DNA of 64,000 nucleotides from an uncultured Paracoccaceae bacterium (lineage in GTDB: Bacteria; Pseudomonadota; Alphaproteobacteria; Rhodobacterales; Rhodobacteraceae). Positions within the stretch are counted from its first letter, which is position 1. Every line of letters begins with the position of its first letter. Under the pieces are notes generated by a model. The model was not told where the DNA came from. It saw only the letters and a list, made by a program, of their open reading frames with translations, and searched no databases. Location of the stretch: assembly GCA_947503935.1 (NCBI GenBank), contig CANNFR010000005.1, positions 186,001 to 250,000 of the forward strand, in the 5' to 3' direction. Positions 1 to 9,553 of this stretch are shown piece by piece. Position numbers and translations under genes: made by a program.

Positions 1-737
1 ACCGAGGCGCCGCCGATTGTCACCACCAGATCGGCGCCCTCGGCCAGCGCGAAAGTGGCCTTCAGCGAGGCGTTGGTGTCGCGCGCGATGGGTAGAAGGC
101 GGGCGCGGCCGCCCTCGGCCTCGATCATCGCCTTCAGGCCAAAGAGGTTCGAGGCCACGATCTGGTCAGGGCCGGGGGCGGTGCCGGGCATCACCAGCTC
201 ATCGCCCGTGCCGATGATGGCGACCTCCGGGCGCCTGATCACGGTCAGCGTGGCGACATTCATCGCCGCGATCAGCGCCAGGTCCGACGGGCGCAGGCGC
301 CGTGGCGCCGTGACGCGGTCGCCTGCGCCGAAATCGCCGCCTTTGGGCCGAATGTTCGTACCCTGGCCGAGGGTCGGCAAAAGCGTGATCCGGTCGCCGT
401 CGCGGGCCACATCCTCTTGAATGACGACATGGTCGGCGCCCTCCGGCACGGGCGCGCCCGTGAAGATGCGCACGGCCTGGCCCGCGCCGAGTGTGCCGGA
501 AAACCCCGCGCCGGCGGCCGCTTCGCCGATGACGTCAAAGCTGGCACCCGCCGCAACCTCGGCCCCGCGCAAGGCGTAGCCATCCATGGCCGAGGCATCG
601 AAGGGCGGCTGCGCGCGGGTGGCGACGGCGTCTTCGGCCAGCACCCGGCCTGCGGCGTCGGCCAGCGGGACCGCCTCGGTGGGCAAGGGGGCCGCCAGCG
701 CCAGAACGCGGGCCAGCGCCTCGCTGACCGAAATCAT
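1..737 (-). CDS. moeA: Molybdopterin molybdenumtransferase MoeA (3' end outside window)
   Basis: MoeA inserts molybdate into adenylylated molybdopterin, the last step of molybdenum cofactor synthesis in the cytoplasm. About 245 residues are visible from the N-terminus and the reading frame runs off the left edge; the family is usually near 400 residues, so roughly the last third is missing here. Visible family motifs are FDASAMDGYAL (about residues 47-57), TGAPVPEGAD (about 93-102) and GTGDELV (about 177-183), the start of the MoCF-binding domain. The ATG at 737 shares one base with the moaC stop (TGATG), implying translational coupling. It is the last visible gene of the trpGDC-moaC-moeA run. 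Confidence 0.93.
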   Translation of the reverse strand, partial: MISVSEALARVLALAAPLPTEAVPLADAAGRVLAEDAVATRAQPPFDASAMDGYALRGAEVAAGASFDVIGEAAAGAGFSGTLGAGQAVRIFTGAPVPEGADHVVIQEDVARDGDRITLLPTLGQGTNIRPKGGDFGAGDRVTAPRRLRPSDLALIAAMNVATLTVIRRPEVAIIGTGDELVMPGTAPGPDQIVASNLFGLKAMIEAEGGRARLLPIARDTNASLKATFALAEGADLVVTIGGAS

Positions 738-1213
738 CAAGCGCCCTCGTAGCGGCCCGATTTGCCGCCGTCTTTCAGAACCACGCGGATGGCACCGATT
801 TCCATCGCCTTGTCGGCGGCCTTGACCATGTCGTAAATGGTCAGCGCGGTGATGCTGACCGCACTCAGCGCCTCCATCTCGACCCCGGTCTGGCCGGTGG
901 TCTTGACCGTCGCCTCGATCTGCACGCCGGGCAGGGCGGGATCGGGTGTCAGATCGACCGTGACCTTGGTGATCGGCAGGGGATGGCAAAGCGGGATCAG
1001 GGCCGAGGTCTGCTTGGCGCCCATGATCCCGGCAAGGCGCGCCACGCCCAGAACGTCACCCTTACCGGCGCGGCCTTCGACAATCAGATCAAGGGTTTCG
1101 GGCGCCATCCTGACCTGGCCGCGCGCCACGGCGACCCGCGCCGTGACGGCCTTGTCGGAGACGTCGACCATCTGTGCCTGACCGCCTTCGTCGAAATGGG
1201 TGAGCTTGGGCAT
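737..1213 (-). CDS. moaC: Cyclic pyranopterin monophosphate synthase MoaC
   Basis: MoaC converts the cyclic dihydroguanosine triphosphate made by MoaA into cyclic pyranopterin monophosphate, an early step in molybdopterin synthesis. The 158-residue product has family length and motifs: KGDVLGVAR around residue 51, LIPLCHPLP near 72-80, GVEMEAL near 110-116, and Asp128/Lys131 in the IYDMVKA segment. A GTG lies one codon upstream of the ATG at 1213, but the ATG gives the normal MPKLTHF start and overlaps the trpC stop as TGATG. Its stop overlaps moeA in the same way. Confidence 0.95.
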   Translation of the reverse strand: MPKLTHFDEGGQAQMVDVSDKAVTARVAVARGQVRMAPETLDLIVEGRAGKGDVLGVARLAGIMGAKQTSALIPLCHPLPITKVTVDLTPDPALPGVQIEATVKTTGQTGVEMEALSAVSITALTIYDMVKAADKAMEIGAIRVVLKDGGKSGRYEGA

Positions 1214-2022
1214 CACTGGGTTCCGGCGGTCAGCGGGCTGGACAAGAGGCGCCGCGTGGCGGCGGCGACATCGTCCTGCCGCATCAGGCTTTCGCCGATC
1301 AGGAAGGCGCGGGCGCCGTAACGGGCCAGATCGGCAAGGTCATCGGGGGTGGAAAGGCCGCTTTCGGCCACGATGGTCCGATCGGCCGGAACCAGCCGCG
1401 ACAATTTCCGTGTTACTTCAAGGTCTGTCACGAACGTATTGAGATCACGATTGTTTATGCCGATGAGGCAGGATTTCAGCAGGGCAGCGCGCTCAAGCTC
1501 GGCCTCGTTGTGCACCTCGATCAGCGCGTCCATGCCCCAGTCCATGGCGGCGGCCTCAAGCTCGGCGGCCTGGGCATCATCGACCGAGGCCATGATGATC
1601 AGGATGCAATCGGCATGCAGCGCGCGGGCCTCGGCCACCTGATAGGGATCGTAGAGGAAATCCTTGCGGAGCGCGGGCAGGTCGACCGCCTCGCGCGCGT
1701 CGGTCAGGAAGGTGTCGTCGCCCTGAAACGAGGGGCCGTCGGTCAGCACCGACAGGCAGGTCGCGCCACCTTCGGCATAGGCCTTGGCCAAAGCGGGCGG
1801 GTCGAAATCGGCGCGGATCAGGCCTTTCGACGGGCTGGCCTTCTTGATCTCGGCGATCAGGCCATACCCCTCGCGGGTCGCGTCGATCAGCCGATCAGCG
1901 AAACCACGCGGCGGCGGCGCGGCCTTGGCGGCGGCCTCAACCTCGGCCAGCGGATGCGCGGCCTTGCGGGCGGCGACCTCGTCCAGCTTGTAGGTCTTGA
2001 TGCGGTCGAGGATGGTGCTCAT
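1213..2022 (-). CDS. trpC: Indole-3-glycerol phosphate synthase TrpC
   Basis: TrpC closes the indole ring of tryptophan by converting carboxyphenylamino-deoxyribulose phosphate to indole-3-glycerol phosphate. The 269-residue protein is a single TIM barrel, as in alphaproteobacteria (no TrpF fusion). Family motifs are [10 protein letters not shown] at residues 58-67 with the catalytic lysine, [10 protein letters not shown], and VAESGLST toward the C-terminus. The start overlaps the trpD stop (ATGA at 2019-2022) and the stop overlaps the moaC start, so it sits in the middle of a coupled five-gene operon. Confidence 0.96.
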   Translation of the reverse strand: MSTILDRIKTYKLDEVAARKAAHPLAEVEAAAKAAPPPRGFADRLIDATREGYGLIAEIKKASPSKGLIRADFDPPALAKAYAEGGATCLSVLTDGPSFQGDDTFLTDAREAVDLPALRKDFLYDPYQVAEARALHADCILIIMASVDDAQAAELEAAAMDWGMDALIEVHNEAELERAALLKSCLIGINNRDLNTFVTDLEVTRKLSRLVPADRTIVAESGLSTPDDLADLARYGARAFLIGESLMRQDDVAAATRRLLSSPLTAGTQ

Positions 2023-3038
2023 GACGCCTCCGAGGTGATCCGGGCCAACGCCTCGATCTTGGATTTCGCTTTACCGCTATCGATGCTTTCAGCGGCGATT
2101 TCAACGCCTTCGGGCAAGGTCTTCGCCTTGCCCGCCAAGACCAAAGCGGCGCTGGCGTTCAGCAAGACCGCATCGCGATAGGCTCCGGCTGCCCCGTCCA
2201 GAAGGGCGCGGAAGGCCACGCCGTTTTCCGCAGGCGTGCCGCCGAGAATCGCCTCGAACGGATGCACGGGCAGGCCGGCCTCTTCGGGGTGCACCTCACG
2301 CTCGGTCACCGTGCCGTCCGCCAGGGCCGCCACATAGCTGACACCGGCGATCGACAGCTCATCCGTGCCGTCGCCGCCATGGACGATCCAGGCGGCCTCG
2401 GACCCGAGCGCGCCCAGCGTTTCGGCCATCGGCTGGATCAGATCGCGCGAGAAGGCGCCGGTCAGCTGGCGCTTGACACCCGCGGGGTTGGTGAGTGGCC
2501 CGAGGATATTGAAGATCGTGCGCGTGCCCAACTCGGCCCGCGTCGGCATCACATGGGCGATGGCGGGGTGATGCATCGGCGCCATCATGAAGCCGATCCC
2601 GGCCTCTTTCAGCGCCTTTTCAACCACATCCGCGCCGACCATCACCTTGATGCCAAGCTCTCCCAAAGCGTCAGCCGCCCCTGATTTTGAGCTGAGGTTG
2701 CGGTTACCATGCTTGGCCACGGGCACGCCGGCGCCGGCCACCACAAAGGCCGTGGCGGTTGAGATATTCAGCGTGCCCTTGCCGTCACCCCCGGTGCCGA
2801 CGATATCCATGGCACCTTCGGGCGCCCGCACGGCCCGGCATTTGGCGCGCATCACGGCGGCGGCGGCGGCATATTCCTCAACCGTCTCACCACGGGTGCG
2901 CAAAGCCATCAACAGGCCGCCGATCTGGCTGGGCGTGGCTTCCCCCTCGAACAGGATGCCAAAGGCCTTTTCGGCCTCGGCGCGCGTCAGCGGGCGGTCG
3001 GCGGCGGCGCCGATCAGGGGTTTCAGCGCATCGCTCAT
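2019..3038 (-). CDS. trpD: Anthranilate phosphoribosyltransferase TrpD
   Basis: TrpD transfers phosphoribosyl from PRPP to anthranilate, the second committed step of tryptophan synthesis. The 339-residue product has the PRPP-binding loop GTGGDGKGT at residues 81-89 and the anthranilate/PRPP motif [12 protein letters not shown] at 109-120. It is a stand-alone transferase, not fused to the glutaminase domain as in enterobacteria; the glutaminase is the preceding gene trpG, overlapping by ATGA at 3035-3038. Confidence 0.96.
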   Translation of the reverse strand: MSDALKPLIGAAADRPLTRAEAEKAFGILFEGEATPSQIGGLLMALRTRGETVEEYAAAAAVMRAKCRAVRAPEGAMDIVGTGGDGKGTLNISTATAFVVAGAGVPVAKHGNRNLSSKSGAADALGELGIKVMVGADVVEKALKEAGIGFMMAPMHHPAIAHVMPTRAELGTRTIFNILGPLTNPAGVKRQLTGAFSRDLIQPMAETLGALGSEAAWIVHGGDGTDELSIAGVSYVAALADGTVTEREVHPEEAGLPVHPFEAILGGTPAENGVAFRALLDGAAGAYRDAVLLNASAALVLAGKAKTLPEGVEIAAESIDSGKAKSKIEALARITSEAS

Positions 3039-3616
3039 GCCGGTTCTTTCACTTGATCCAGGAATGCCCTTAGCATGGCGTGCCCGTGTTCGGATGCAAT
3101 GCTTTCGGGGTGAAATTGCACGCCCTCGATGGGCAGGTCGCGGTGCCTGAGGCCCATGATGGTGCCATCCTCCGTCCGGGCGGTGATCTCCAGCACGTCC
3201 GGCACGCTGCCCGGATCGATGGTCAGCGAGTGATAGCGCGTCGCTTTCAGGGGCGAGGGCAGGCCCGCGAAAACGCCCTTGCCCTCATGCACGATATCCC
3301 AGGTCTTGCCATGCACGATTTCAGCTGCGCGCACCACGTGCCCGCCGAAGGTCTGGCCGATCGTCTGATGTCCCAGGCAAACGCCGAAAAGCGGTGTGCG
3401 GGTTTCCGCCGCCGCCTGGGTCAGCGCCAGACAGATGCCTGCCTGGTCAGGGTCGCAGGGGCCCGGTGACAGCACGATCCCCGCGGGCCTAAGCGCCATC
3501 GCCGCCTGCACATCCAGCGCGTCGTTGCGATACACCTCGACATCGGCACCCAACTCGCCCAGATAATGAACGAGGTTGAACGTGAAGCTGTCGTAATTGT
3601 CGATCAGTAGCAGCAT
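3035..3616 (-). CDS. trpG: Anthranilate synthase glutaminase component TrpG (PabA type)
   Basis: This class I glutamine amidotransferase subunit supplies ammonia to anthranilate synthase (and possibly to aminodeoxychorismate synthase). The 193-residue protein begins [16 protein letters not shown]; the catalytic triad is Cys80 in FGVCLGHQ, His169 and Glu171 in VQFHPES. The frame is open upstream to 3682, but the ATG at 3616 gives the family N-terminus. No trpE lies next to it in this window; the upstream neighbour is divergent, so the operon promoter should lie between 3617 and 3754. Confidence 0.94.
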   Translation of the reverse strand: MLLLIDNYDSFTFNLVHYLGELGADVEVYRNDALDVQAAMALRPAGIVLSPGPCDPDQAGICLALTQAAAETRTPLFGVCLGHQTIGQTFGGHVVRAAEIVHGKTWDIVHEGKGVFAGLPSPLKATRYHSLTIDPGSVPDVLEITARTEDGTIMGLRHRDLPIEGVQFHPESIASEHGHAMLRAFLDQVKEPA

Positions 3617-3754
3617 GACGGCATCGGCGCTTATGTTGATGAAAGATAAGGGGTGAACCCCGGGCGCAGTCGCGGTATACATGCGTTGAGCAGTATGACG
3701 GGGTCAAGGGCCGATGGCAGCGGCACGCACCCCTAGGCAAGGAGGACGGGTCCC

Positions 3755-5404
3755 ATGTTCAGGGGTCTTTTGGGCGGAGTATTCTGGGGCGGCCTGCTAG
3801 GGGCCGTCATTCTGGTGATCGGGTCGCTTGTGGCCCCCTTACCGGCCGACAGGCTGGGCAACGGGCAGGCGGATGCCGGCACCATGCCCGAGGGTGATCG
3901 TGTTGAGACGACCGATCCGGTCACGCCGGAGCCCGCTATTCCTGAGGTAGCCGAGGCCCCCATGGTGGACGAGCCCGCCATCGACCCCGCACCACCGGTC
4001 GTCGCCGAGGCGCCTGCAACCGAAGGCCTTGTGGCGCCCGAGATTGGCGAGGCGCCCGACGCATTGCCCGAAGCTGACCCGGTTGCCGTGCCGGACGTCG
4101 TGGTTGCCGTGGCCCCTGAGGCCGCGCAGGCCCCTGAGACACCGCAAACCCCCGATGTCGCGGAGACGACCGCACCGCCTCCGCCGGTCACGCCCGAGCC
4201 CGAGGTCGAGATCACCGAGGCTGTCGAGAATGAAGCGCCGGCCTTGCCTGAGGCAGAAGACCTGGCCCAGCCGGTCGTGCCTGAGACGGCCGACCCGGAG
4301 CCCACACAAGATGTTGAAGTCGCGGACGATGCAAGCCCGGCAGACGAATCGACCATGACCGAGGAGGTTGCCGAGACCGACGTGCCGGCCGCGCCCCTGG
4401 CCCCGGTGACCGAGGACGTCGCGACAGCACCCGAAGCAGTCGCGTCCGAGCCTGAGCTTGAGATCGCCGCGGTCCCCTCCGTGCCCGAGCAGGCGGAAGA
4501 GGCGCCAAGCACACCGCAGATCATCCAGATTCAGGATCGCGCGCCGGACATCACGACGGATGCACCAACGGGCATTGGCCAACCTGTTACAGGCATCGGT
4601 CAGCCTGCGGGTTTCGGCAACGCCGAGGGTGTCCGCGTGAACCGTCTGCCCCGGATCGGCGATGCCCCCGCGGCGGCCGAGCCCGAGCAGCAGGCGGCCG
4701 AGGCGGACCCGTCTGACGAGACGCTGCCTGCGCTTGAAAGGTTCGCGATCGCGTTCGAGAATGCCGATGCGCTGCCGCTCTTTTCCGTGATCGTGCTGGA
4801 CCTTGGCGCGGATAATGGCGGTCTTGAGCGCAGCGCGCTCAGCACCTTCCCGTTTCCGGTGACGTTTGCCATCCCGGCTGATCGTGATGACGCAACCGAG
4901 GCCGCGCAAGCCTATCGCGACGCAGGGTTCGAGGTGGTCATGATGGCCGGCGAGCTGCCGCAGCGGGCCACGCCCAGCGACCTGGAAGTGGCGTTTGGGG
5001 TCTTCCAGAGCGCGGTTCCCGAGGCGGTCGCCGTTCTCGACCCGCCGAATGACGGGTTCCAGGCGAACCGGACCCAGGCGGCGCAGGTCGTGGAGATCCT
5101 AGGCGCGGCCGGCTATGGCCTTCTGTCGGTCGAGCGCGGCCTGAACAACGCCCAGCAGATCGCCGAGCGTGAGGGCGTGCCCTCTGCCCTGATCTTCCGC
5201 GACCTCGACGAGGCCCAGGGCGACCCCGACCTGATCAGCCGCACGCTGGACCGCGCGGCCTTCCGCGCCGGGCAGGACGGCAATGTGATCGTCATGGCCA
5301 GCTCACGCCCCCAAACAGTCGCGGCCCTTTTCGCCTGGGCGCTTGAAGGCCGAGCAGAGGGCGTCGCACTCGCCCCGGTGTCAGCGGTTCTGCAGGGGCA
5401 ATAG
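3755..5404 (+). CDS. Divergent polysaccharide deacetylase family protein (YibQ-like)
   Basis: The 549-residue protein has one N-terminal membrane segment (about residues 8-27), a very long Pro/Ala/Glu/Val-rich spacer (about 30-320), and a C-terminal domain (about 335-545) of the divergent polysaccharide deacetylase family, starting at LPLFSVIVLDLG and containing VTFAIPADRDDA. The domain is therefore probably held in the periplasm at the end of a flexible tether that could span the cell wall. Enzymatic activity of this family is not well established, and the metal-binding Asp-His-His set of true deacetylases is not obvious. An AGGAGG ribosome site precedes the ATG. It is transcribed away from the trp operon. 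Confidence 0.85.
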   Translation: MFRGLLGGVFWGGLLGAVILVIGSLVAPLPADRLGNGQADAGTMPEGDRVETTDPVTPEPAIPEVAEAPMVDEPAIDPAPPVVAEAPATEGLVAPEIGEAPDALPEADPVAVPDVVVAVAPEAAQAPETPQTPDVAETTAPPPPVTPEPEVEITEAVENEAPALPEAEDLAQPVVPETADPEPTQDVEVADDASPADESTMTEEVAETDVPAAPLAPVTEDVATAPEAVASEPELEIAAVPSVPEQAEEAPSTPQIIQIQDRAPDITTDAPTGIGQPVTGIGQPAGFGNAEGVRVNRLPRIGDAPAAAEPEQQAAEADPSDETLPALERFAIAFENADALPLFSVIVLDLGADNGGLERSALSTFPFPVTFAIPADRDDATEAAQAYRDAGFEVVMMAGELPQRATPSDLEVAFGVFQSAVPEAVAVLDPPNDGFQANRTQAAQVVEILGAAGYGLLSVERGLNNAQQIAEREGVPSALIFRDLDEAQGDPDLISRTLDRAAFRAGQDGNVIVMASSRPQTVAALFAWALEGRAEGVALAPVSAVLQGQ

Positions 5405-5565
5405 ACGTCTTTATCTCATGAGTTCAAGGAGTGGCCCCGGAGGGAGCCATTCCTGTTCTCCCCGATTCCTCAATGCGGTTGTCTGGTTTGAGCTCATTTT
5501 GCCAAATGCTGCAATTCTAATGAACAACTGCTGTGTGCGTTTTTTTTTGGTATGCGTATGGCGAT

Positions 5566-5928
5566 CTACTGCCTACAATCCGCGATATTACGGCTCACCG
5601 GAATTTCTTGACGCCAAAATTCAACTCGTCGAGTGTCGAAATTTACAAAAACTCCGCCGTTTGCCCAACTCCAAGTGCCTTCACCAAGTGTTTCGCTAAA
5701 GGCGTCGCAAGACTTGCCAAGGTATAGCACTTCGATTTGCGTGACACTCCGTGAAAGAGCACCTTTACCTACAAACCTTGTAACCGGAAAATTCGAAGTT
5801 AATACAGCGCCGTGTTCATTTAGCTGGTGCGCATACTGATGGCCTTCCGAGGAAGAAAATGTGCGCTGTTGGGCTACTGCCATTTGTGAAGTCAGACACG
5901 CCACTAAGACAACAAAAAGCTTCTTCAT
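5566..5928 (-). CDS. Small secreted protein of unknown function
   Basis: The 120-residue product starts with a clear Sec signal peptide (MKKLFVVLVACLTSQMAVAQ, cleavage expected after VAQ or nearby) followed by about 100 residues with two cysteines (KSCDAF and ADCRQ) that could form a disulfide. I do not recognise the family. The gene and its flanks (5405-6188) are clearly richer in A+T than the surrounding genes, with runs of T and A, which suggests recent acquisition. It stands alone between the deacetylase-like gene and the DUF1289 gene. Confidence 0.6.
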   Translation of the reverse strand: MKKLFVVLVACLTSQMAVAQQRTFSSSEGHQYAHQLNEHGAVLTSNFPVTRFVGKGALSRSVTQIEVLYLGKSCDAFSETLGEGTWSWANGGVFVNFDTRRVEFWRQEIPVSRNIADCRQ

Positions 5929-6188
5929 AGGATCCCGCGAATCCTTCTTGTTCGAACGGTCTAATCATGGATCAAACAATATGCCAAAAACTTCAAGGTC
6001 CGGCATGATCTTCGACAACTCCGACTCAATTGTGTACTGCAAAGTCGTGAAGCGGCATTTTGGGCAGTACCGTGGCATAGCAGCCATTAGGCTAGACATT
6101 GCGAATGGCGGCTCCGTCCCGCAAAGCGGACCTGAGCAGCGTGACGACGTGTGCCTCTTGGCCACTCGGGGCGAGGCTGCGGGCGGGC

Positions 6189-6425
6189 CTAGTCTTCGCG
6201 CCTCACCCGCGCGGACCGGCCGCCGCGGCGCTTTTTCAGTAGGGGCGCTCGGGTGGGGAGGGTGGCCATGATGTCGGCGCGGGTCTGGGGCGACATTTTG
6301 CTCCAGGCCGTGATTTCATCGATCGTGCGCAGGCAGCCGATGCAGATGCGGGCCTCGGGGTGGATACTGCAGAGCTTGATGCACGGGCTCTCCACCTCGT
6401 CGCGGTTCCAGATGTCGCCTGTCAT
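6189..6425 (-). CDS. DUF1289 domain-containing protein
   Basis: A 78-residue cytoplasmic protein with the four-cysteine DUF1289 pattern: SPCIKLCSIHPEARICIGCLRT followed by the conserved EITAWSKMS helix. The cysteines probably bind a metal ion; function is unknown. The C-terminus is very basic (KKRRGGRSARVRRED). Its ATG overlaps the ruvX stop (ATGA, 6422-6425), so it is the last gene of a ccmI-ruvX-DUF1289 operon. Confidence 0.88.
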   Translation of the reverse strand: MTGDIWNRDEVESPCIKLCSIHPEARICIGCLRTIDEITAWSKMSPQTRADIMATLPTRAPLLKKRRGGRSARVRRED

Positions 6426-6898
6426 GACTGCCTCGCGATATGCGCCAGCCGGTCCAGCGCGCCTTGCAAGATATAGCTGGCCGCGACCTTATCAATCACC
6501 TCATTGCGACGTGCGCGTGACGTATCCGCCTCAAGCAGCGCGCGTTCGGCCGCGACGCTGGACAGACGCTCGTCCCAAAAGGTGATCGGCAGATCGGTCA
6601 GCCGGCTGAGGTTGCGGGCGAAGGCGCGGGTGGATTGCACGCGGGGGCCTTCCGAGCCGTCCATGTTCAACGGCAGACCCAGAACCAACCCGCCGATCTC
6701 GCGCGCCGTCAGGATCTCGATGAGACGGGCGGCATCGGCGGTGAATTTCGTGCGCCGGATGGTCTCGAGCGGGGTGGCGACGCTGCGCATCCGGTCGGAC
6801 ACGGCGACCCCGATGGTCTTGGTGCCCAGATCGAGGCCCGCCAGGGCGCGGGCCGGGGGCATGTCTGCCGCGAAATCGGCGATATCCTCGTGGATCAC
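6422..6898 (-). CDS. ruvX: Holliday junction resolvase-like protein RuvX (YqgF)
   Basis: The 158-residue protein has the RNase H-like fold of the YqgF family, which acts in pre-16S rRNA end processing and has been proposed as a Holliday junction nuclease. The three acidic motifs are visible: GLDLGTKTIGVAVSD near the N-terminus, ITFWDERLSS, and NEVIDKVAASYIL. The frame is open far upstream, but the start is best placed at the GTG at 6898, which overlaps the ccmI stop as GTGA and leaves a normal-length protein. Confidence 0.92.
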   Translation of the reverse strand: MIHEDIADFAADMPPARALAGLDLGTKTIGVAVSDRMRSVATPLETIRRTKFTADAARLIEILTAREIGGLVLGLPLNMDGSEGPRVQSTRAFARNLSRLTDLPITFWDERLSSVAAERALLEADTSRARRNEVIDKVAASYILQGALDRLAHIARQS

Positions 6899-8127
6899 TC
6901 GACCAGACCCGCATCGCGGGCGGCGGCGTCGATCTCGGCCAGCGCGGCGCTGTTGCCTGCAAAGACGCGCCGCGCTTCGGCCACGACGGGGGCGACACGC
7001 TCGGCCTCGCCCAGAATGCCGTAGGCCCGGATCAGCTGCGCCCATTCCGCGGGCGGGCCACCCTCATTGGCCAGACGTTCGGCCAAGCCCGAGACCATGC
7101 CGCGGATCATCTCGGCCTGCGCTTCGGGGTCCATGTCGCGGACGGCCTCCATCTGCTCGGGCGTCGGGCCGCGTGTCGGGGCCGCCACGGGTGGCAGGCG
7201 GAAATTGTGCTGGCCCGCGCGCAGGGCGATCTCTTCGATCTGCAGGCGGATCGGGCCGATCCAGGGGGCATCGGGCGGCCCTTCGGCCAGAAGCGCCCGC
7301 CAGAACCGGAACGCCAGATCGGGCCGCCCGGTTTGCGCGAAGAGAAGGCCGGTGTAATACCGCGCGGCGCCGTTTCGCGGATCGCGCGCCAGGGCGGCCG
7401 AAAGCGCCTCTTCCGCCTCGGGCGAGACATAGCCGCCGGCCGCCAGAATGCGCATCTCGGCCAGATCGGCGTAATCGGCCGCGTTCGCCTCGGCGCCCTT
7501 CACCGCGACCAGCCGGGCCTGTGCCGAATGGGCGGCGGCGAAATTGCCCAGGTTCGCCTCGTTCCGCGCCAGCAGAGCCAGCCCCTGGACATCATTCGGC
7601 CGCTCGGCCACGACTGCGCGCAGGCGTGTCATCAGCTCAAGATATTCTGTATTGAGGTCCGGGCTGGTGCGCGGGGCCCCAAGCCCGCTTTCGGCGTCGG
7701 CTTGGGCCGGGCGGTTCGCACGGGCCGCCTCGGCCATCTCGATCCGATCTTGCAACGGCAGATCGGGATAGCCCGGCGCGCCGATCCGGGTGTAGAGCCA
7801 CGTCGCGCCCACGACGACACAGGCCGCTGACAAAGCGCCCACCGCCAAAGTCGCCATCCGCGGCGCCTCGGCCACGGCGCGCCCTTCCGACAGGGCGCGG
7901 TCGGCCTCCAATATCCGGCGCGAGATCTCGACCCGGGCCCGCTCGGCATCCTCGGCCGAGAGAATCCCGCGCGCCACGTCCTTGTCGACCTCGCGTAGCT
8001 GATCGCGATAGACCTGCAGGTCAAAGGCCGCCGCATCTGCCGCGCTTTCACGGCCGCGCCGGAAGGCCAGCAGCAGAAAGACCGCGACCAGACCGGCCAA
8101 CGCGAATGCGACACTCCAAAAGGTCAT
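6895..8127 (-). CDS. ccmI: c-type cytochrome biogenesis protein CcmI
   Basis: CcmI is the membrane chaperone that hands apocytochrome c to the haem ligation complex. The 410-residue product has a first transmembrane segment at about residues 4-22, a cytoplasmic loop with a leucine-zipper-like acidic/basic helix (QLREVDKDVARGILSAEDAERARVEISRRILEAD), a second membrane segment near 93-112, then a periplasmic TPR-like region that binds the apocytochrome C-terminus. GGAGG lies just upstream of the ATG at 8127; the frame is open to 8307 but that extension has no family character. Divergent from soxB. Confidence 0.92.
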   Translation of the reverse strand: MTFWSVAFALAGLVAVFLLLAFRRGRESAADAAAFDLQVYRDQLREVDKDVARGILSAEDAERARVEISRRILEADRALSEGRAVAEAPRMATLAVGALSAACVVVGATWLYTRIGAPGYPDLPLQDRIEMAEAARANRPAQADAESGLGAPRTSPDLNTEYLELMTRLRAVVAERPNDVQGLALLARNEANLGNFAAAHSAQARLVAVKGAEANAADYADLAEMRILAAGGYVSPEAEEALSAALARDPRNGAARYYTGLLFAQTGRPDLAFRFWRALLAEGPPDAPWIGPIRLQIEEIALRAGQHNFRLPPVAAPTRGPTPEQMEAVRDMDPEAQAEMIRGMVSGLAERLANEGGPPAEWAQLIRAYGILGEAERVAPVVAEARRVFAGNSAALAEIDAAARDAGLVE

Positions 8128-8305
8128 CGGTCCTCCACCCTGCTCATCCCCCATGTAAAGGCCTCGGCGCCCGGGCAAAAGAGGCAATCCACCGCACCCT
8201 TTTGCGCCCCATGTCGCATTTTGCCCGATTGTGCCGCTGGCGGTGGCGGGGTTAGATGGTGGCCGTTCCATCAACGTCCCGGAATGCCCGGGGGAGGCTT
8301 GGCCC

Positions 8306-9553
8306 ATGAAACGCTATTCGGTCTTTGCCATCGCGCGTGAGGCGGCCCGCTACCATGCCGGGTGGGAACGCGCCTGGGCCGCGCCCGAGCCGAAAGAGCG
8401 GTACGATGTGATCATCGTGGGGGCAGGCGGCCATGGCCTGGCGACGGCGTATTATCTGGGCAAGAATTTTGGCATCACCAATGTCGCGGTGATCGAGAAG
8501 GGCTGGCTGGGCGGCGGCAATACCGGCCGCAACACCACGATCATCCGCTCAAACTACCTGCAAGACCCCTCGGCCGCGATCTACGAGAAGGCGCGCAGCC
8601 TTTATGAGACGCTGTCACAGGACCTGAATTACAACGTCATGTTCTCCCCCCGGGGCGTGATGATGCTGGCCCAGACCCAACATGAGGTGCGCGGCTACAA
8701 GCGCACCGAGGCGGCGAATGCCCTGCAAGGCGTGCAGACCGAGTTCATTGATCCTCAGCGGGTGAAAGAGCTCTGCCCGATCATCAATATCGACGGGCCG
8801 CGCTACCCCGTGCTGGGTGCGCTCTGGCAGGCGCGGGGCGGCACCGCGCGCCATGATGCGGTGGCCTGGGGCTATGCGCGCGCCTGCAGCGATATGGGCA
8901 TGCACATCCTGCAAAATACCGAGGTGACAGCCGTGCGGCAGGTGGCCGGCACGGTGACGGGCGTTCAGACGACAAGGGGCGAGATCGGGTGCGAAAAGCT
9001 CGCCATCGTTGTCGCGGGCAATTCCGGCGTTCTGGCCGAGATGGCGGGCTTTCGCCTGCCGATCGAATCGACCGCTTTGCAGGCGCTGGTGTCCGAGCCC
9101 ATCAAGCCTTGCATGGATGTCGTCGTTATGGCCAACACCGTGCATGGCTATATGAGCCAGTCCGACAAGGGCGAGATGGTGATCGGTGGCGGCGCCGACA
9201 GCCACAACAACTACACCCAGCGCGGGTCGTTCCACCATGTCGAAGAAACCGTGCGCGCCCTGGTCGAGACCTTCCCGATCATCTCGCGCCTCAAGATGCT
9301 GCGCTGGTGGGGCGGGGTCGTCGACATGACGGGCGACCGCTCACCCATCCTGTCGAAGACGCCCTTGGGCAATTGCTTCGTCAATTGCGGCTGGGGGACG
9401 GGCGGGTTCAAGGCGATCCCGGGGAGCGGCTGGGCCATGGCCGAACTGGTCGCCAAGGGCGAGCCCGGCCCCCTGGCCGCCGAATTCGGCCTCAACCGCT
9501 TCCGCGAGGGCCGGTTCATCGACGAGAGCGTCGCGGCGGGGGTGGCGCATTGA
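8306..9553 (+). CDS. soxB: Sarcosine oxidase subunit beta
   Basis: This is the flavin-binding beta subunit of heterotetrameric sarcosine oxidase, which demethylates sarcosine to glycine with formation of methylene-tetrahydrofolate and hydrogen peroxide. The 415-residue product has the FAD dinucleotide-binding motif VGAGGHGLATAYYLG at about residues 38-51 and the GGTARHDAV segment whose histidine (about 183) is the covalent FMN attachment site in characterised homologues. GGGGAGG precedes the ATG at 8306. In related genomes soxD follows directly; here about 1.2 kb of unrelated, AT-rich sequence intervenes. Confidence 0.96.
   Translation: MKRYSVFAIAREAARYHAGWERAWAAPEPKERYDVIIVGAGGHGLATAYYLGKNFGITNVAVIEKGWLGGGNTGRNTTIIRSNYLQDPSAAIYEKARSLYETLSQDLNYNVMFSPRGVMMLAQTQHEVRGYKRTEAANALQGVQTEFIDPQRVKELCPIINIDGPRYPVLGALWQARGGTARHDAVAWGYARACSDMGMHILQNTEVTAVRQVAGTVTGVQTTRGEIGCEKLAIVVAGNSGVLAEMAGFRLPIESTALQALVSEPIKPCMDVVVMANTVHGYMSQSDKGEMVIGGGADSHNNYTQRGSFHHVEETVRALVETFPIISRLKMLRWWGGVVDMTGDRSPILSKTPLGNCFVNCGWGTGGFKAIPGSGWAMAELVAKGEPGPLAAEFGLNRFREGRFIDESVAAGVAH

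Noticed and set aside
5965-6165. 66-codon minus-strand frame with a CPKC motif
   Set aside because: No ribosome site, no family match, and the only interesting feature is a single cysteine pair in AT-rich sequence; not enough to call a gene.
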